Of a stretch of DNA of 64,000 nucleotides, positions 36,101 through 51,100 are shown piece by piece. The notes under the pieces were generated by a model. It was not told where the DNA came from. It searched no databases and saw nothing but the letters and a program-made list of their open reading frames with translations. A program made the position numbers and the translations under genes. Every line of letters begins with the position of its first letter. The stretch's first letter is position 1. Source of the stretch: Stomoxys calcitrans (lineage: Eukaryota; Arthropoda; Insecta; Diptera; Muscidae); the NCBI RefSeq assembly GCF_963082655.1, contig NC_081553.1, positions 47,613,527 to 47,677,526 of the forward strand. Reading direction: 5' to 3'.

Positions 36101-39100
36101 TGTGGCTTTTATGGGCCTAAGGCCCTAAATCTGAGAATCGGTCTATATGGCAGCTATATCCAAATCTGCACCGATCTGAGCCAAATTGACGAATGATGTC
36201 GAGGAGCCTAACACAACTCACTGTCCCAAATTTCAGCAAAATCGGATAATAAATGTGGTTTTAATGGGCCTATGACCCTAAATCGAAGGATCGATCTATA
36301 AGACAGCTATATCCAAATCTGGACCGATCTGGGCTAAATTGACGAGGGATGTCGAAGGGCATAACACAACACAAATTTCAGCAAAATCGGATAATAAATG
36401 TGGCTTTTATTGGCCCAAGACCCTAAATTGGCGGATCGATCTATATGGGGGCTATATCAAGATATAGTCCGATCTTCGAACTTAACCTGCTTATGGGCAA
36501 AAAAGAATCTGTGCAAAGTTTCAGCTCAATATCTCTATCTTTGAAGACTGTAGCGTGATTTCAACAGACAGACGGACAGACATGTCTAGATCGTCTTAGA
36601 TTTTTTACGCTGATCCAGAATATATATTCTTTATAGGGTCAGGAATGGATATTTCGATGTGTTGCAAACGGAATGAAAAAATTAGTATACCGCCATCCTT
36701 CGTTGGTGGGTAGAAAAAAAAATGACTTGGAACCGGAGGCAAAACCAAAAGAAAATATTATAGAAGTTATTTTCCGCATTATTATTCGCTCCCATATGCT
36801 CCCAACATCCAAATGCATTCAAGTGATGAAAAAAAATCATGGCCAATTTAATCTTGACACAAACTGAGCTGCAGGGCCGTATTGAGTTAGACTTCGTCCA
36901 GGTTCCGTCATCCTTCAGTATGCTCCCAAGGGTTTTCGGATCCATGACTTCATTTTGGGCATCTTCACTTGATATTCCTTGTACAGCACCTAATTCCTTG
37001 GATCCCAAGGGTTTTCGGATTCATGACTCCATTTTGGGCATCTTCACTTGATATTCTTTGTACAGCAACCTAATTCCTTGTATAGGTCCCAGTTCTCATG
37101 CCACTTGGCTCTATTCGCCCTATTATAGTCTCCTCGATGTTTGGTTTAGCTTCCTTTTATAGTTCGCACGCCACTTGGTTATAATCGCTCTATTGTACGT
37201 TGTTGTTATTGTAACCACATTTTCATGTGGAGGTGGCGATCCTCATCTAGCTACTGTAGATGAGCAAGCTAGTTCTGGTCCAAGGGACCGATCGCCGCGG
37301 AAACAGGGTGGCCATTGGTTATTGAAAGGCGCCAATAACCCGCCTTGTCATATCAAGCATCGTAGGCGCTCAGTATTTGTGCAAGAGCCGGTGCCAAGCG
37401 ACCACTTACTGCGACTTTCCGCTCGATACCACTGATTGTCCGCGACTGTAGTTATAGCTACTCCATATGGAGCATTCCACTATCCGCTACCTGTGGACGC
37501 GCCGGATAACTCGCAGCTTATCTTCTCGTGACATCAATGAACACCACACAGATCGGACCTCAATGTTCCAATTTGTGTGATGCATGCAGCTATCCCGCCC
37601 TATTGTAGAGTTTCCTTGTTGTTATAGCCACTCTTTCATGTGACGGTGGCGATCCTCATCTAGCTACTGTAGCTGAGCAAGCTTGTTCTGGTCCAAAGGA
37701 CCGATCGCCGCGGAAACAGTGTGGCCATTGGTTATTGAAAGGCGCCAATAACCCGCCTTGCCATATCGAGCATCATAGGCACTCAGTATTTGTGCAAGAG
37801 TCCATGCCGCCTGGCCTCTCACTGAGACTCTCCGCTTCCCAAAGTGCTTATAACCTTAGAATTTTACATTGTTCCTTGATGAAGTTAAATATATACACAT
37901 ACAAAAAACCATGAACTTGAACTAAATGATACTACAAAAGTCCATACAGACTTTTTTTTTGGAAAATGATGGTTAACTTGAATAACTTTGCTTTTGAAAA
38001 CATTAGTTTAGTACAGTAGGTTTTCAAATGCGTAAAAAAGCATGCCGAATAAATAGGTGGGATATATTAGTAAAATTTAGAGATCCCCAGGAATGGTTAA
38101 AAACCTTAAGCAATGGCAAAATATTTTCAACAATTTTATTTTCGAAAAAATTAAAAAATAAACACACACATGAAAACAAGGCTAATTTATACTACAAAAC
38201 AAAAAAAAAAGTGAGTGGTGAACTTACCGATTTGCCGAATTCATGCCATCCTTCATCATGCCACTTATTTTACGTTCTCCAGTGCGAGTATAATCGCCCT
38301 GAAAAAAATTGCAAGAATTATTGCCAGCACAATTTTGAGGAGGTTAGCATTACCTTCAAGGCATTGGTTCCCGCATATTGACGACTTATGACATCTCCAT
38401 TGTTGGCCCATAGCACCATGAAAGGCGACTTCAATGCCTCCGGTATGGGAGTATATGGCGGTGCCATACCCAATTTCACTAATTGTGATTCTAATACGGC
38501 TTTGCCCAAGGCAGTTTGTACCACATTCGTACGATCCAGACAATCCATGCAATTGACACGAAATACGGATTTCTGATTGCATATAACACCCCGCTGATCA
38601 CGCCAATGGAAACCCATGGCACCAGCTTCGGGTGCCAAAGCTTCGACCAAGGCCGAAACATTTTCAAAACGCATGCCTCGACAATAATCATGAAAATCAA
38701 AGGTTATATAGACAATGCGTTCATTATTGTATTTCAGAACATGCTTAGCATAGGCATCGCCTATAAGCTTCTCCTTGCCGCTTTGTTCCACTAAATTGAC
38801 AATACAAACGCCATCATAGGTATCAAGTTCCTTGGTGAAATGGGCTTCAAAGGCTTCTTGGGTTTCTTGTTCGCCTGTAATAAGGGATTTTCAAAATCAA
38901 TGAAAGTTCTATGGTTAACATTTTCTTAAACTTACCTCTATCCAATCTTGGAGGAGGCCTATATTTATAACCCGGCTGTGACCAATAAATTGGCACTGAA
39001 CCTCTAATCTGTGTAAAAGCCAGCTGATGATGACGAAAGGAGAGTATTTGCTCGGTTTCCACATAATTTGCACAATACCCATGTTCATCGACACCACGAC

Positions 39101-42100
39101 GCTTGTAACGAGTGCCAGCACGATGTCGGGAGCGTCTTGAAACCAAAGCCAAGGTGAAGCATTCATTGCCAATGACACAGGGCTCAACTTGAACGAATCC
39201 TTGAATGATGGGCAAAGTCCAGGTTTTATCCTAAAAATATAAAGGAATGAGAAAAAGTAAAAAAAAAAAACAAGTAAAAGGGTGCTAAGTTCGGCCGAGC
39301 CGAATCTTGGGAACCCACCACCATATATTCTGCCAAAAATGAATGCAAACTAAATTTACATACTAAACTTCTGTCAAACCAACAAAATTAAAGCTTCTAG
39401 GAACCTTACAAGGGTAAGACCGGAGAGATCGGTTTATATAGGAGCTATATCAGGTTATAGACCGATTTGGACTGTACTTGGTACAGATGTTGAAAGTTAA
39501 AACAGAACACCGCATGCCAAATTTCAGTCAAATTGTTGCTTCCAGTAGCCCAAAAAGTCAAATCGGGAGATCGGTTTATATGGGAGCTATGTCAGATTTT
39601 GACCGATTTAGCCCGCACTTAACACAGTTGTTGGAGGTCATAAGAGAATACCATGTGAAAAATTGAAGCCAAATCGAATAAAAATTGTGGTTTCCAGGGG
39701 CTCAAGAAGTCAAATCGGGAGATCGGTTTATATGGAAGCTATACCAGGTTATAAACCGATTTGGACTGTACTCGATACAGTTGTTGGAGGTCATAACAGA
39801 AAGCTATGTGAAAAATTTCAGCCAAATCGGATGAAAATTGTGGCTTTCAGGGGCTCAAGAAATCCAATCGGTAGATCGGTTCATATGGTAGCTATATCAG
39901 GTTTTGGACTGATTGGAATCGTACTTGACATAGTTGTTGCCAAATGGGACAAAAATTGCGGCTTCCAGGGGCTCAAGAAGTCAAATCGAGAAATCGGTTT
40001 ATATGGGAGGTATATCCAAATCTGAACCGATATGGCCCGTTTGTAATCCCCAACGACCTACATCAATATTAAGTATCATTATGACTCCCGTCCTTGGACG
40101 GGGTCACCCTGCGGCAGTGGAAGGAGGCGAACTACCTTGGCATAGTCCTCAATTCGAAACTGTCCTGGAAGAGGAACACCGAGGAACACTGTGGGTTTTT
40201 ACTCCTGCAGGAGGATGTTCGGTAGGTAGTGTGGGGTGACTGGGGTGATTTGGGACTCAAATGAAAGGTATTCGGAAATAAATTACGAAAATGGGGAAAA
40301 AATAAAATTTTGGGAGTATATAGTGAAATGAAATTAAAAATTGTGTTAAGTGGCGCATAACCTTCTTATATCATCTCAAATAGGTTATTTGACCCATCAT
40401 GCCACTATGGGACTCAAATGAAAGGTATTTGAGAGTAGAAAATGAATACAGTTTTAGAGCCAAGTGTATGCAGAGTAGAAAAGAAATACAGTTTTGGGCC
40501 CAAGTGTATGCAGATAAGCCCTAAAGCACCCCTAAACTGAACTAATTTCCCGAACATATCAATATGGGTTTTTGGGAGTAAAGAACGAATTTGATAGGTA
40601 ATTTTAGGGCAAAGTGGCGGAGTGCTAGCCCCGCCCCAGCCATAAAACGCCCACCAAACTACATATTTATCGACCATGGCAATTTTGGGTGTTAATGAAA
40701 GGTATTTGGGTGTAGAGCCCAAATTTGTTAAATGCGAAATGTCTGAAGTGTCATTTCAGCCCCAAAAGGCACTCTCCGTCAAATTACCATAATATAGGGC
40801 TCAAATGAAACAGAAACTATTTTGGGGAAAGCTGTTGGGAGTCTTAATAGTCTTGCTCACTGTCATGTATGGTCTTTAGACCCTAAATCTGAAGATGGCA
40901 GCTTTATCTAAATATAACCCGATCTGGACCAAATTTGGGGCAGATGTTGGAGGCCTTGATACTACTCCCTGTTCCAAATTTCAGCGAAGTTGGGTAATAA
41001 ATGCGCCTGTTATAGGTCTAAGACCCAAAATCTCCAGATAAGTCTATATGGCAGCTATATTCAAATAAAGTCCGATGTGGCCCATTCAAGAACTTAACTT
41101 TCGTATAGAAGAAATACGAGTCTCGTACAAAATTATTTTTTAAATATCTTTCAAAATTTTATCTTAAGCTCTTTAGACCTAAGTTCCTTAAATGAAAATT
41201 CCTTTTTATTTCATTTGTCCTAGCGTTTCGTCAATTTTTGTTGACATCTTCATGGGATACGTCTATTTAATTAAAACATTACATTTATTTCAAATCTTCA
41301 TGAAAATATAATTAACTTATAGTAAATTGGGATACATATATTCACATGAATTTTTCGTCAAAAGCACCTTCATTAACAAGACGACATTAATTGTATTGGA
41401 GACGACTCAAATTTTAATATCACAGATCTTTATATTGCAACACGGTAACTTATACTAATATTGTTTGTGTCCTCTTTCAAATTCGTGGTCCTATTGGGTT
41501 GCCCAAAAAGTAATTGCGGATTTTTTAAAAGAAAGTAAATTGCAATAAAACTTAGAATGAACTTTAATCAAATACACTTTTTTTCTAAAGCAAGCTAAAA
41601 GTAACAGCTGATAATTGACAGAAGAAAGAATGCAATTACAGAGTCACAAGCTGTGAAAAAATTTGTCAACGCCGACTATATGAAAAATCCGCAATTACTT
41701 TTTGGGAAACCCAATATCTATTTTTGGTTCTATTCTTAAGCTTCCTAAAGTGTATCTCTTTCTCTCTTTGTTTTCTTTATCTAATATTTTGCCATTTTCT
41801 AAGTCTGCCCTATGTCCACTTTTCAAAATATGTTACGCCAAAGTTGTTTTCTGTGTTCTGTTTTGTTGTTTCTACATATACAAAGTCACAGCTTTTTTCG
41901 TCAGTTCCCTTACATTCTATTTCGTAAACAACATTGCTTTGTTGTTGTTTGTCGATTGGATTTCCTTTCTTAGAATATCACATTTTTACTTACATTCAAT
42001 TTCAGCAGATCATCAATCATGTGCATATTCCAAAAGAATCTCTCATCCGGTGTCTGTTGATCCGTGGAGTCAGCTTGCAAATGCCTCTGAAGATTATTGG

Positions 42101-45100
42101 TAATGTCATGTTCGAAACAAAAATAAAAACTATCCGTCTCATCGAATATTTTGTGCAATTCTTCGGTAATGCGTTTCTCAATACGCGACGGATCACGTAT
42201 GCCTACCGATGATTTGACCTGATTTGAAGCCAAGGCAGCCGCTTGCTGTGTGGTATTTTTAATGGTCGTTCCAGCACTTTTTACGGCACCCCATGTCTTA
42301 TTCATCAACTGGTTGCCTTCGAAGAGTTTGCTTCGCGAAGACGTTGTCGAATTGGCATTGACATTATTCAATGACGATGATCCCGCAGAGGAGTTGCGTG
42401 AATGAGTGGGTGTGGTATTCGAACTCCTCGAGTGTCGGGTGCAAGGTGTTAAAGTAGTATCAGGTTCATCGGCACTTAAAATACATATTGACTTAATTTT
42501 GTACACTAAATGTGGCGGATATAGTACACCGACTGGTGTAGCCTCCTTAATTATCACAAGATGAGATTCATAGACATTGGGCAGCGATATAACACCCACA
42601 ATGCCATGTGTTATGCCAATGCATTCGATGTCATCCACGGAAGAGAGATCCCATCCTGAAAGAGAAATAAAAAGGCAGACAGAATTAGTTATTTTGTAAA
42701 TTCTGGAGGTAAGCCTACGGTCATGCATTTTCTTAGACTTATTCAAAGAGCATTAAGAATTGGTTCCACCTTCCTATGATTATGGATTTAATAAAAAATT
42801 ATAACAAATTACTTAACCATATCCTAAAATGTACAACCTTTGTATGAATAATAAATAGTAGGTATATATGTGCAATTAAGTGTCAAAGTTGGAAACAAAA
42901 ATACATAGTACAACATTTGGCCGAAATTTAATACGGCCAGTGATGGCATTCACCTTTGGTAAACCTCACCTCTAAATTGAACAATTGCGTGACTTCAACA
43001 ATTAAATAGTGTATTGAGTAAATATGAGTTTAATTGAAGGGGTAAGCAAAGGAATATTAGATTTATCAGGAAGCAGCAAACCTTCGCAGAACAATCCAAC
43101 TAATTAACGACAAATGCCACTTTGATTTTTTTCGTAAACATTAGGCACACGCACACACACAAACATCAACCAAAGGGCAATTAACAACAATAGATCGATT
43201 AACAGAGAAAGTCGTCGAAGAGAAATTAAAACGCATAACAACATTCATGCCAAAATACCGTTATATGTACTACTGTCATTCATAGGAGATGTGCTGAGAG
43301 CAGGGCTGCCGGATTATTTTGAAGTAAAATCAGCACTTTTGAAGAAAAAAATCGGCAATTTCGGCACTCCAAGTTTAGAAAAGTGGCAAAATCGGAAAAT
43401 GTTTTGAACGATAAAACGCAAAGTGTTTGCACTGAAAATAAAAGAGCGCTAATTACGGCCGAACTTTACATACCGACCACCAAGAAAATACTTTGAATCC
43501 GGGTAAAAATACAACTTAAATGAGCAACAACTTAGCTTGGGGTCTTTATCAAGACCTAATCTAATATAGCCCATCGTCGACCTTAGCCTGCTTATTGTAA
43601 AAACATAATTTGCGTCAAATTTCAGCTGCATACATTAAATTTTAGATACTGTTATATGATTTCAAGAGACAAAATACAGACTAGACTTATGGTCCTTTTA
43701 GACTGCACATCATGATCGTACTTATGGTTATGTGTACATGTGATGCATACACCTTTGTTTTCACCAATACATCAGATGTGCCATGTCAACTCAGCATTAC
43801 GTTTTTACACAAGCATTTCTTATAAAACTATGTTCTTTGTTAAATGAAAAAGAAAAAAAATTATTTTTTCAAAATTTGAAAAAATCTGCATTTAATAAGC
43901 ACTCTGCTATTTTTGAAGAAAAAATCGGCAAATCTGGCAGCCCTGGCTGAGAGTAATTCTGAGCAATTATGCTTTCAGTGCATACATTCTCTCCACCTGG
44001 TTAGCAAAAACGAAGAGAAGCAGAGATTCAAAAACTTGATGACTTGAAGTTCATGTTCTTAAAAGACAATAACAACAACAGGTATAACTCAACTTAATGA
44101 ACAATTGAGACTGGTAAGTGCATGCTTTTATAACATTTATACATTGTTTATACGAAAAAAAAGAGTCCATTCAAAAATTGTCAAATAGGGAAGAACAGGA
44201 AAATGGGAGAGTTAATTATAATTCACTCGTCGAAAACCACATACACAAGACGTATGCAAGTTGGAAGTTAATGAAAATAAATAGTTTAAATTTTTTGATA
44301 TCGGATGGGGGCGTACCCTCCCCCTTATCCCAAAAGTACTACCCAAAAATAAAAGTGGACCGATCGAAACAATAGGGGACTCAAATGAAAGTAGACTATG
44401 AATTTTATATTTAAAATTAGGTCCATGTAACTGGGGGGCCGCCCAACGTCAAAACACTCTAAAATAGACTTATTGGACAATAATGACAATATGGGACTTA
44501 AATGAAAGGTATTGGGGAGTAGATTACGAATACGGTCAGGAAGGATGAATAGGTTTTAAAATGTGTTGATATCGGCAGGTGACGGATCCTCCCCCGTTAC
44601 CCCAAAAACACCACCCAAAATCAATAGTGAACCGATAAGGCCAATATGGATATCAAATGATAGGTATCGGAGAGAAGAATACAAATATGGTATTAACATT
44701 TGAGTCTAAGAATCCATCGGCCCGTACCTTAGTACTCTTTTCGAGAAAAAGACCCTGGGGTCCACCCCATGCTAAAGCAAACTGAACTGGTTTTCCGACT
44801 ATGGCAATATGGAGCTCACATCAACGGTATTTGGGAGTAAATAACGAATTTGATATTTATTTTCAAAGCAAAGTGCCGGTGCCCGCGCCATCCCCAAAAC
44901 GCTTTATATTTGCCGACCATGACAATATGGGCCTCAAATTAAAGGGATTTGGGAGTGGAATCACGAATTTAACATCCATACTTGAGTCGAAATGTCTGAG
45001 GTGCCATTCCTCTCTTAAAAAACCCTTTTCATTACCTTAATTTTCAAAAACACCAGATCTCGGAGATTGGTAATGTGATTCGTTCGAAATCTTTTTGCAC

Positions 45101-48100
45101 TCTCACAGTCACAAAAACAAGACATGGTTTCTATTGTTGGGGTCGGGTGTCTGGGGGCCACCCAAATCCCGCCAAATGGATATATATACCAATCACGACA
45201 AATTAGAGCTCAAAACAAAAGGAGCTTGAGAGAAAAAACGAATTTGATATCCAATTGAAGAGCCATGTGTTTTGGGAGCCACTTCATTCCAAAATACCTC
45301 CCAATTATAAAAAAGCTATTTGGGGAGGAAATTTATTGATTTTCGGGAAATTTGTACTCTTTTTTGGGAAAAATACCCTGAGGTCCACCCCACCCTCAAA
45401 CAGAACTTATTTACCGATCATGCCATTATGGGGCTTATTTAAAATATATTTGAATGATCATAAACAATTTTTATTTACTTTAAGGGCCAAGTGTCTGGGT
45501 ATCCACCCACCCCCGAAATACCCCCTAAACCGGAAATATTTAACAATACGGTATTATAGGACTCAAAAGGAAGGCACCCAGGGGCAAACTTCTTACACAT
45601 CAATGAGTGTTTTCCGATTTAAGCTTAAACTCGTTGATAAGGGACTTTTTTTTATAGCCGAGTTCGAAAGGCGTGCCTCAGTGCGACACCTCTTTGGGTA
45701 GAAATTTGTACATGACCATGCATAGCATGGCATCTCGCAAATATCGCCAGTATTAAAAGGGGATAACAACTGCTTTTAATTTTGTCCAATGTTCTCGCCA
45801 GGACTCGAAAGCAGGCGTTCAGCGTTAAAAGGCGGACAGGCTACAGTTACACGAATTCGATATCCGCATTTAGGGCGAAGTGTTCCCACCCTAAAATGAT
45901 ATTAGAGAGTTAAAGAAGGCGCAGCGGAGCGGGCCCGGTTCGGCTAGTATCATATATATGTAATGAAAATTAAAAATGAATAATAGATCTGGCTTACTCA
46001 TATATGCTCTAACTACCACAGCATGTGATGACACAGCAATTCAATAAAATTATTGTTAATTTCTAGTATTACTCACGTCGAGTTTATATGGAATATATAA
46101 AAATTAACATTATTAATCTAATCATTGTTTATAGTCATAAAAAACATTGGATGAGAAAAATTTAGGCGAAATATTTGTTTTTATTTAATTACTTAATTGC
46201 TGTTATCTGTAAACCTTAGTAATTACTCAGGATTTCCAATTTTACGATCAAAATGATGAGTGGGTGTCGCAGTGGCGTGAAACAGAGTTCTTCGCCCTTA
46301 TTCAACGCTATGGTTGTCAGAAGCAATAACCTTGTGGCAAGTTTAGCCGCATAAGAGTAAGAGGAGAATTTCTATGTGAACATGTGGATGTGTGTTGAGT
46401 ACTTGATGGACGTGTTAATAGCTAAACAATTGTATTTAATAACAGGAGTTTTTGTGTAGCACAAATACCTATGTAGAAAAAATATGACACTAGGTTAGAC
46501 CATGAGGTTGGATAAAAAATATTTTTTTGTCAAAATTTCATGAGCATTTTAACTAGAGAAAGTTTTAGTCAAAATTCCATATCTCTTACCGACCTCTTTC
46601 TCTCCCTATCTCTCTCTCACACTCTCTTTCTTAAAATGTTGCTTTATGTATGTATGTGTATATGTACATATGCCAATATAAACATCCCGAGTGATGAATG
46701 AAGAATTCTTTTCTCTAATCAATGATTAGTTTAATTTTTTGCCTAACCTTTATCAGAAAATATATGCTTGTAGTTATCCATCAAGAAAATTGTTTATGTG
46801 GGTGTGTATGTGAGCGTGATTGAATGTTGTCTACTAGTAGCCAAAGGACAATGAGTAGGATTTTAAGTGATTGAAAAAAAATGGAAATGACCTAGATATT
46901 CGGGGTATAAGATACAAATCAATCAAAAGAAGGCACTAAACAGAATTAATCTAAGAAAATAAAAAAAAAAAACAAAACCAGATTGCAACCAATAAGCATG
47001 GTCATGTTTGTTTTCTCTCAAGTAGAGGACTAAAAATAGAATGCGTAAAAATGGATACCTAAGCAAAATTAAGAGAATGGGCATTCATGAAATTGGAACA
47101 GGGTGTTATATTTACAGCGGTCAAAAAAAGTATTCATCATTAGCAAAATTGATAATAAATTCACTTATTTTGGGTAATTGAAGAAAATTTAAAGTAAACA
47201 AATAATGCAGTTTTATGCAATAGTTTATTTTTCGTAATATGTTTTAAAATAAATTCAAAAAATAAATTTAATTAGCGCAAAAAATGCAATTTTATATAAT
47301 AACACCAAAAACAGAACAAAAAAAGTATTCATCATTTATGTGCTATCATCAAAGTCAAATTCAAATATTATTTGGGAATCCCCCTTTTCTGTTTTATTTA
47401 GTAAAGGAGGCTTTGCCCTTGACAGCAAATATTTAATTTCATTGAAAATATAGTTTTTGTCAAAATGGGTCGTAAGCAAAACGAGGTTTCTGATGAGGTA
47501 AAAGTTTTGACAATAAAACACCACAGGAATGGTTTAACTCAAAAAACTATCAGTGAAATATTAAATAGACCACGATCTACTATACAATCCATCATCAGAA
47601 AGTGGACAGAAACGAAAACTGTTGACAATAAACCAAGATCTGGTCGACCAAAAGCACTTTCAGTTGGAGATGTGCGTTGGCTAGTGCGGCAAGTTCAGAA
47701 AACTCCGAAGACAAATGCGACCATTCTTCGTAAAAACACTATGGAATATTTAGGGAAGGAAGTTACTACACAAACAATTCGAAATACACTCAAAAGGCAT
47801 AGTTACAGAGGAAGAACTGCACGTAAGAAGCCCTTTATAAATAAAATAAACCGAGTGAAAAGGCTAAACTTCGCAAAAATGTATGTAAAACAGCCCGAAT
47901 CATTTTGGAAAAGTCATTTTTGCAGACGAGAGCAAGTTTAATCTTTTTGGGTGCGATGGAAAGGTCATAGTGTACAGAAAACCAAATACAGAGCTTGAAG
48001 AACGAAACACAGTTGCTACTGTAAAACATGGTGGAGGTGGTTTAATGGTTTGGGGGTGTATGGCGGCTTCAGGAGCGGGAAATCTTGAAATTATTGATGG

Positions 48101-51100
48101 AGTAATGGATCATAAGTATTACATTGACATTTTAAAGAGGAATTTAAAAGATAGTGCTGTAAAACTTGGGCTTGGTAATAACTTTCAATATTATCAAGAT
48201 AATGACCCCAAACATTCTGCTTTAAATACCAAGATGTGGATGCTGTATAACTGCCCCAAAGTCATTAAAACTCCTCCTCAAAGTCCCGACTTGAACCCAA
48301 TTGAACATCTTTGGGAACATCTCGAACGCAAATTGAGAACGCGCAATTTTTCGAGCAAGAGTCAAATGCAACAGGTGATAATGGAGGAATGGACTAATAT
48401 AGACCAAAATATAACCGCTAAATTAGTCCAATCGATGTCAAACCGTTTAAAAGAAGTTATAAGACGCGGTGGTCGAATAACAAAGTATTAATTTTTTTAA
48501 ATTATGTTATTTATTTTTTTGTTTTTTTGCAATGATGAATACTTTTTTTGTTTAATTTTTTGTGTTCAGCTGTAAAATGGCCCTTTTTGTTCCAATAAAT
48601 ACTATTTTTTTCTTTAAAACCAATGAAATTGTGTACATATATATCACACAAGCACTACTGCATCATTAGTTTAATATGTTTTTATTCCAATTGTCTTTTG
48701 TAGACTTATTAAAAAAAAAAACATTGAATGATGAATACTTTTTTTGACCGCTGTAGTTAAGTTATGCTTAAGGACACTGCAGTTGCCAACCGCTTCACTC
48801 GAAGACCTCTGGTCCATTGTGTTTGTCCTAGAAAAAATGATATAAGAGAGGCAGACGAAAGTAGGTAGAAAAGGGAGAGACAGACGAAAGTATTTAGAGC
48901 AATAGAGAGATAAACGAAAAACCGGCGTAAAGAACAAAAAAAAGTTGTACCGACTTAGATTAGTTTAGGTTAGTTTCAAAAGATGGTGCTGATCTTAATC
49001 TAAGCCAGTTATAGGATTGTTGTAGGCTTTATGTACTAAAGAGTAAGCTTGAAAAAATCTAGTCAGAAGGTCTGTGCTACTAACAAAATAATCGTGACTG
49101 ATCCGAAGAGATGCGCCAAGACAATCAACCGTCAATTTATTGTGCATCCCGAGAGAGAAAGGACAAGGAGGAGAGCCATTCGCCGTATTCGTGGTCTCCG
49201 AGCCGATGAACAGCCATCACAAATTACCGTGGGCGAAGTTACAAATGTCATCCGTGGCGCCAAATCATCTAAGGCGTTGGGCCCCGACGGAATCTCTACA
49301 TTGATATCGAAGAATCTGGATTCACCTTGTGTTGAGTGCCTTACCACTGTCCTCAACCTGTCATTGAACACTCTTATAGTTCCCGATGTCTGGAAAACGG
49401 GCAGAGTGATCCCGCTACTGAAGCCTGGAAAAGACCCGAGTTTGGGGGAGTCGTACAGACCGATATCCCTTCTCTCACCAGTGGCAAAGACGCTTGATGC
49501 ATTACTCCTCCCGAGACTCGTAGCAGAATTTCCATTCGCCGAGCATCAACATGGATTTCGGAGACTGCGCGGCACAACAACAGCTTGGCATGCCATCACC
49601 GCACACATTTGCCGTGGCTTCAATCAGCCCAGGCCATGTGATAGGACGGTTCCGTGGCACTGGACCCATCGAAGGCATTCGACACGGTCAGCCATGTCAA
49701 ATTATTTGAGGACATCGCCAACACGTCCCTCCAGCTAGGCCTGAAACGATGGGTCGCGAATTATCTGTGTGGTTGCCAGTCATTTGTGGAATTTAGGAAC
49801 AAGAAGTCGAAACACCTTAGAGTGAAACAGGGAGTTCCCCAAGGTGGGGTGATATCTCCGGCACTGTCCTCTAGTCACCACCCACTCCAGACGGCATAGA
49901 GATCGTATCATATGCGGACGATTGTACGATCATGGCATCAGGCCCCCACCCATTGATGACATCTGCGATAGGTTGAACGTCTACCTCAACGAGCTTGCCT
50001 CATATTTCGCTGCAAGAAATCTGAAGATATCTGCCACAAAATCTTCAGCCACATTGTTCACTACAAATACGCGTGAGGTGAATACTGAGCTGACTGTGAT
50101 GGTCGATGGAGAAATGATTCCGACCATCAGGTGTCTCAAAATACTTGGCGTCACATTTGACAGCTCTTACACATTCTCCTCACATGCCACAGCAATCTGC
50201 GATAAAGTCAAAAGTAAAAACAAGGTCCTCAAATCACTTGCTGGCAGCCCTTGGGGTGCAGACAAAGAAACCTTGTTAACCACGTACAAAGCAATTGGCC
50301 GGTCCGTGGTAAGTTATGCAGCGCTAGTGTGGTCTCGTCGACTTTGTGAGACGCAGTGGAATAATATTCAGATCTGTCAGAATGCCGCCCTCCGAACTGC
50401 GACGGGCTGTCTCCTCAGTTCTTATGTCGACTACCTCCATCAGGAGACAAAGATCCTACCAGTGCGAAGACATAACTACATGCTGTCCAATCAATACCTT
50501 TTGGGCTGTTATCGCAGAAACCATCCAAATCATCATCTTGTGGATAGATATCCACCGCCCAGAAGCCTTAAGGTAGATCTACATGATCTAGAGCGTGAGG
50601 TTCAGCGCTACAAGAGAGAACCTCTAGATCTAGCGGGTATGAACAACATTCATGCAGACACGGTAGCAGATGCGGTAATTGGCTACCGGGTGAATGTAGT
50701 CCTTGGAGAACGACCGCCACCCATTGCACCCGAAGAAATCGACCTCCCCCGGCAAACCAGAGTGGTTCTGGCTTAATTACGTTCCGGCAGATGCAGCCGC
50801 CTCAACTCCTACAGAGCAAGGATTGATGCCGACGTGCTAGATGTATGCCCCGATTGTATCCAGGGACCGCACGATACACGTCACCTGTTTAACTGCCCGG
50901 CCAGGTCCACTCGACTCAGACCCAGATCCCTGTGGACGCAACCCATCTTAGTCCCAGAGTTCCTGGGTCTTGACACTCAACAGAATCAAGCCCATGAAAG
51001 ATAGAACAAATAAACTGCTACAACAACAACAACTAAATTTCCCATGTACATTCCACTAAGGAACAAGGGATACTCATCCATATCAAGGGATGCAGTCGGA

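Noticed and set aside
38028..38381. 117-codon plus-strand frame over Sac2 exons 4 and 5
   Set aside because: It is antisense to well-supported coding exons and has no family features of its own.
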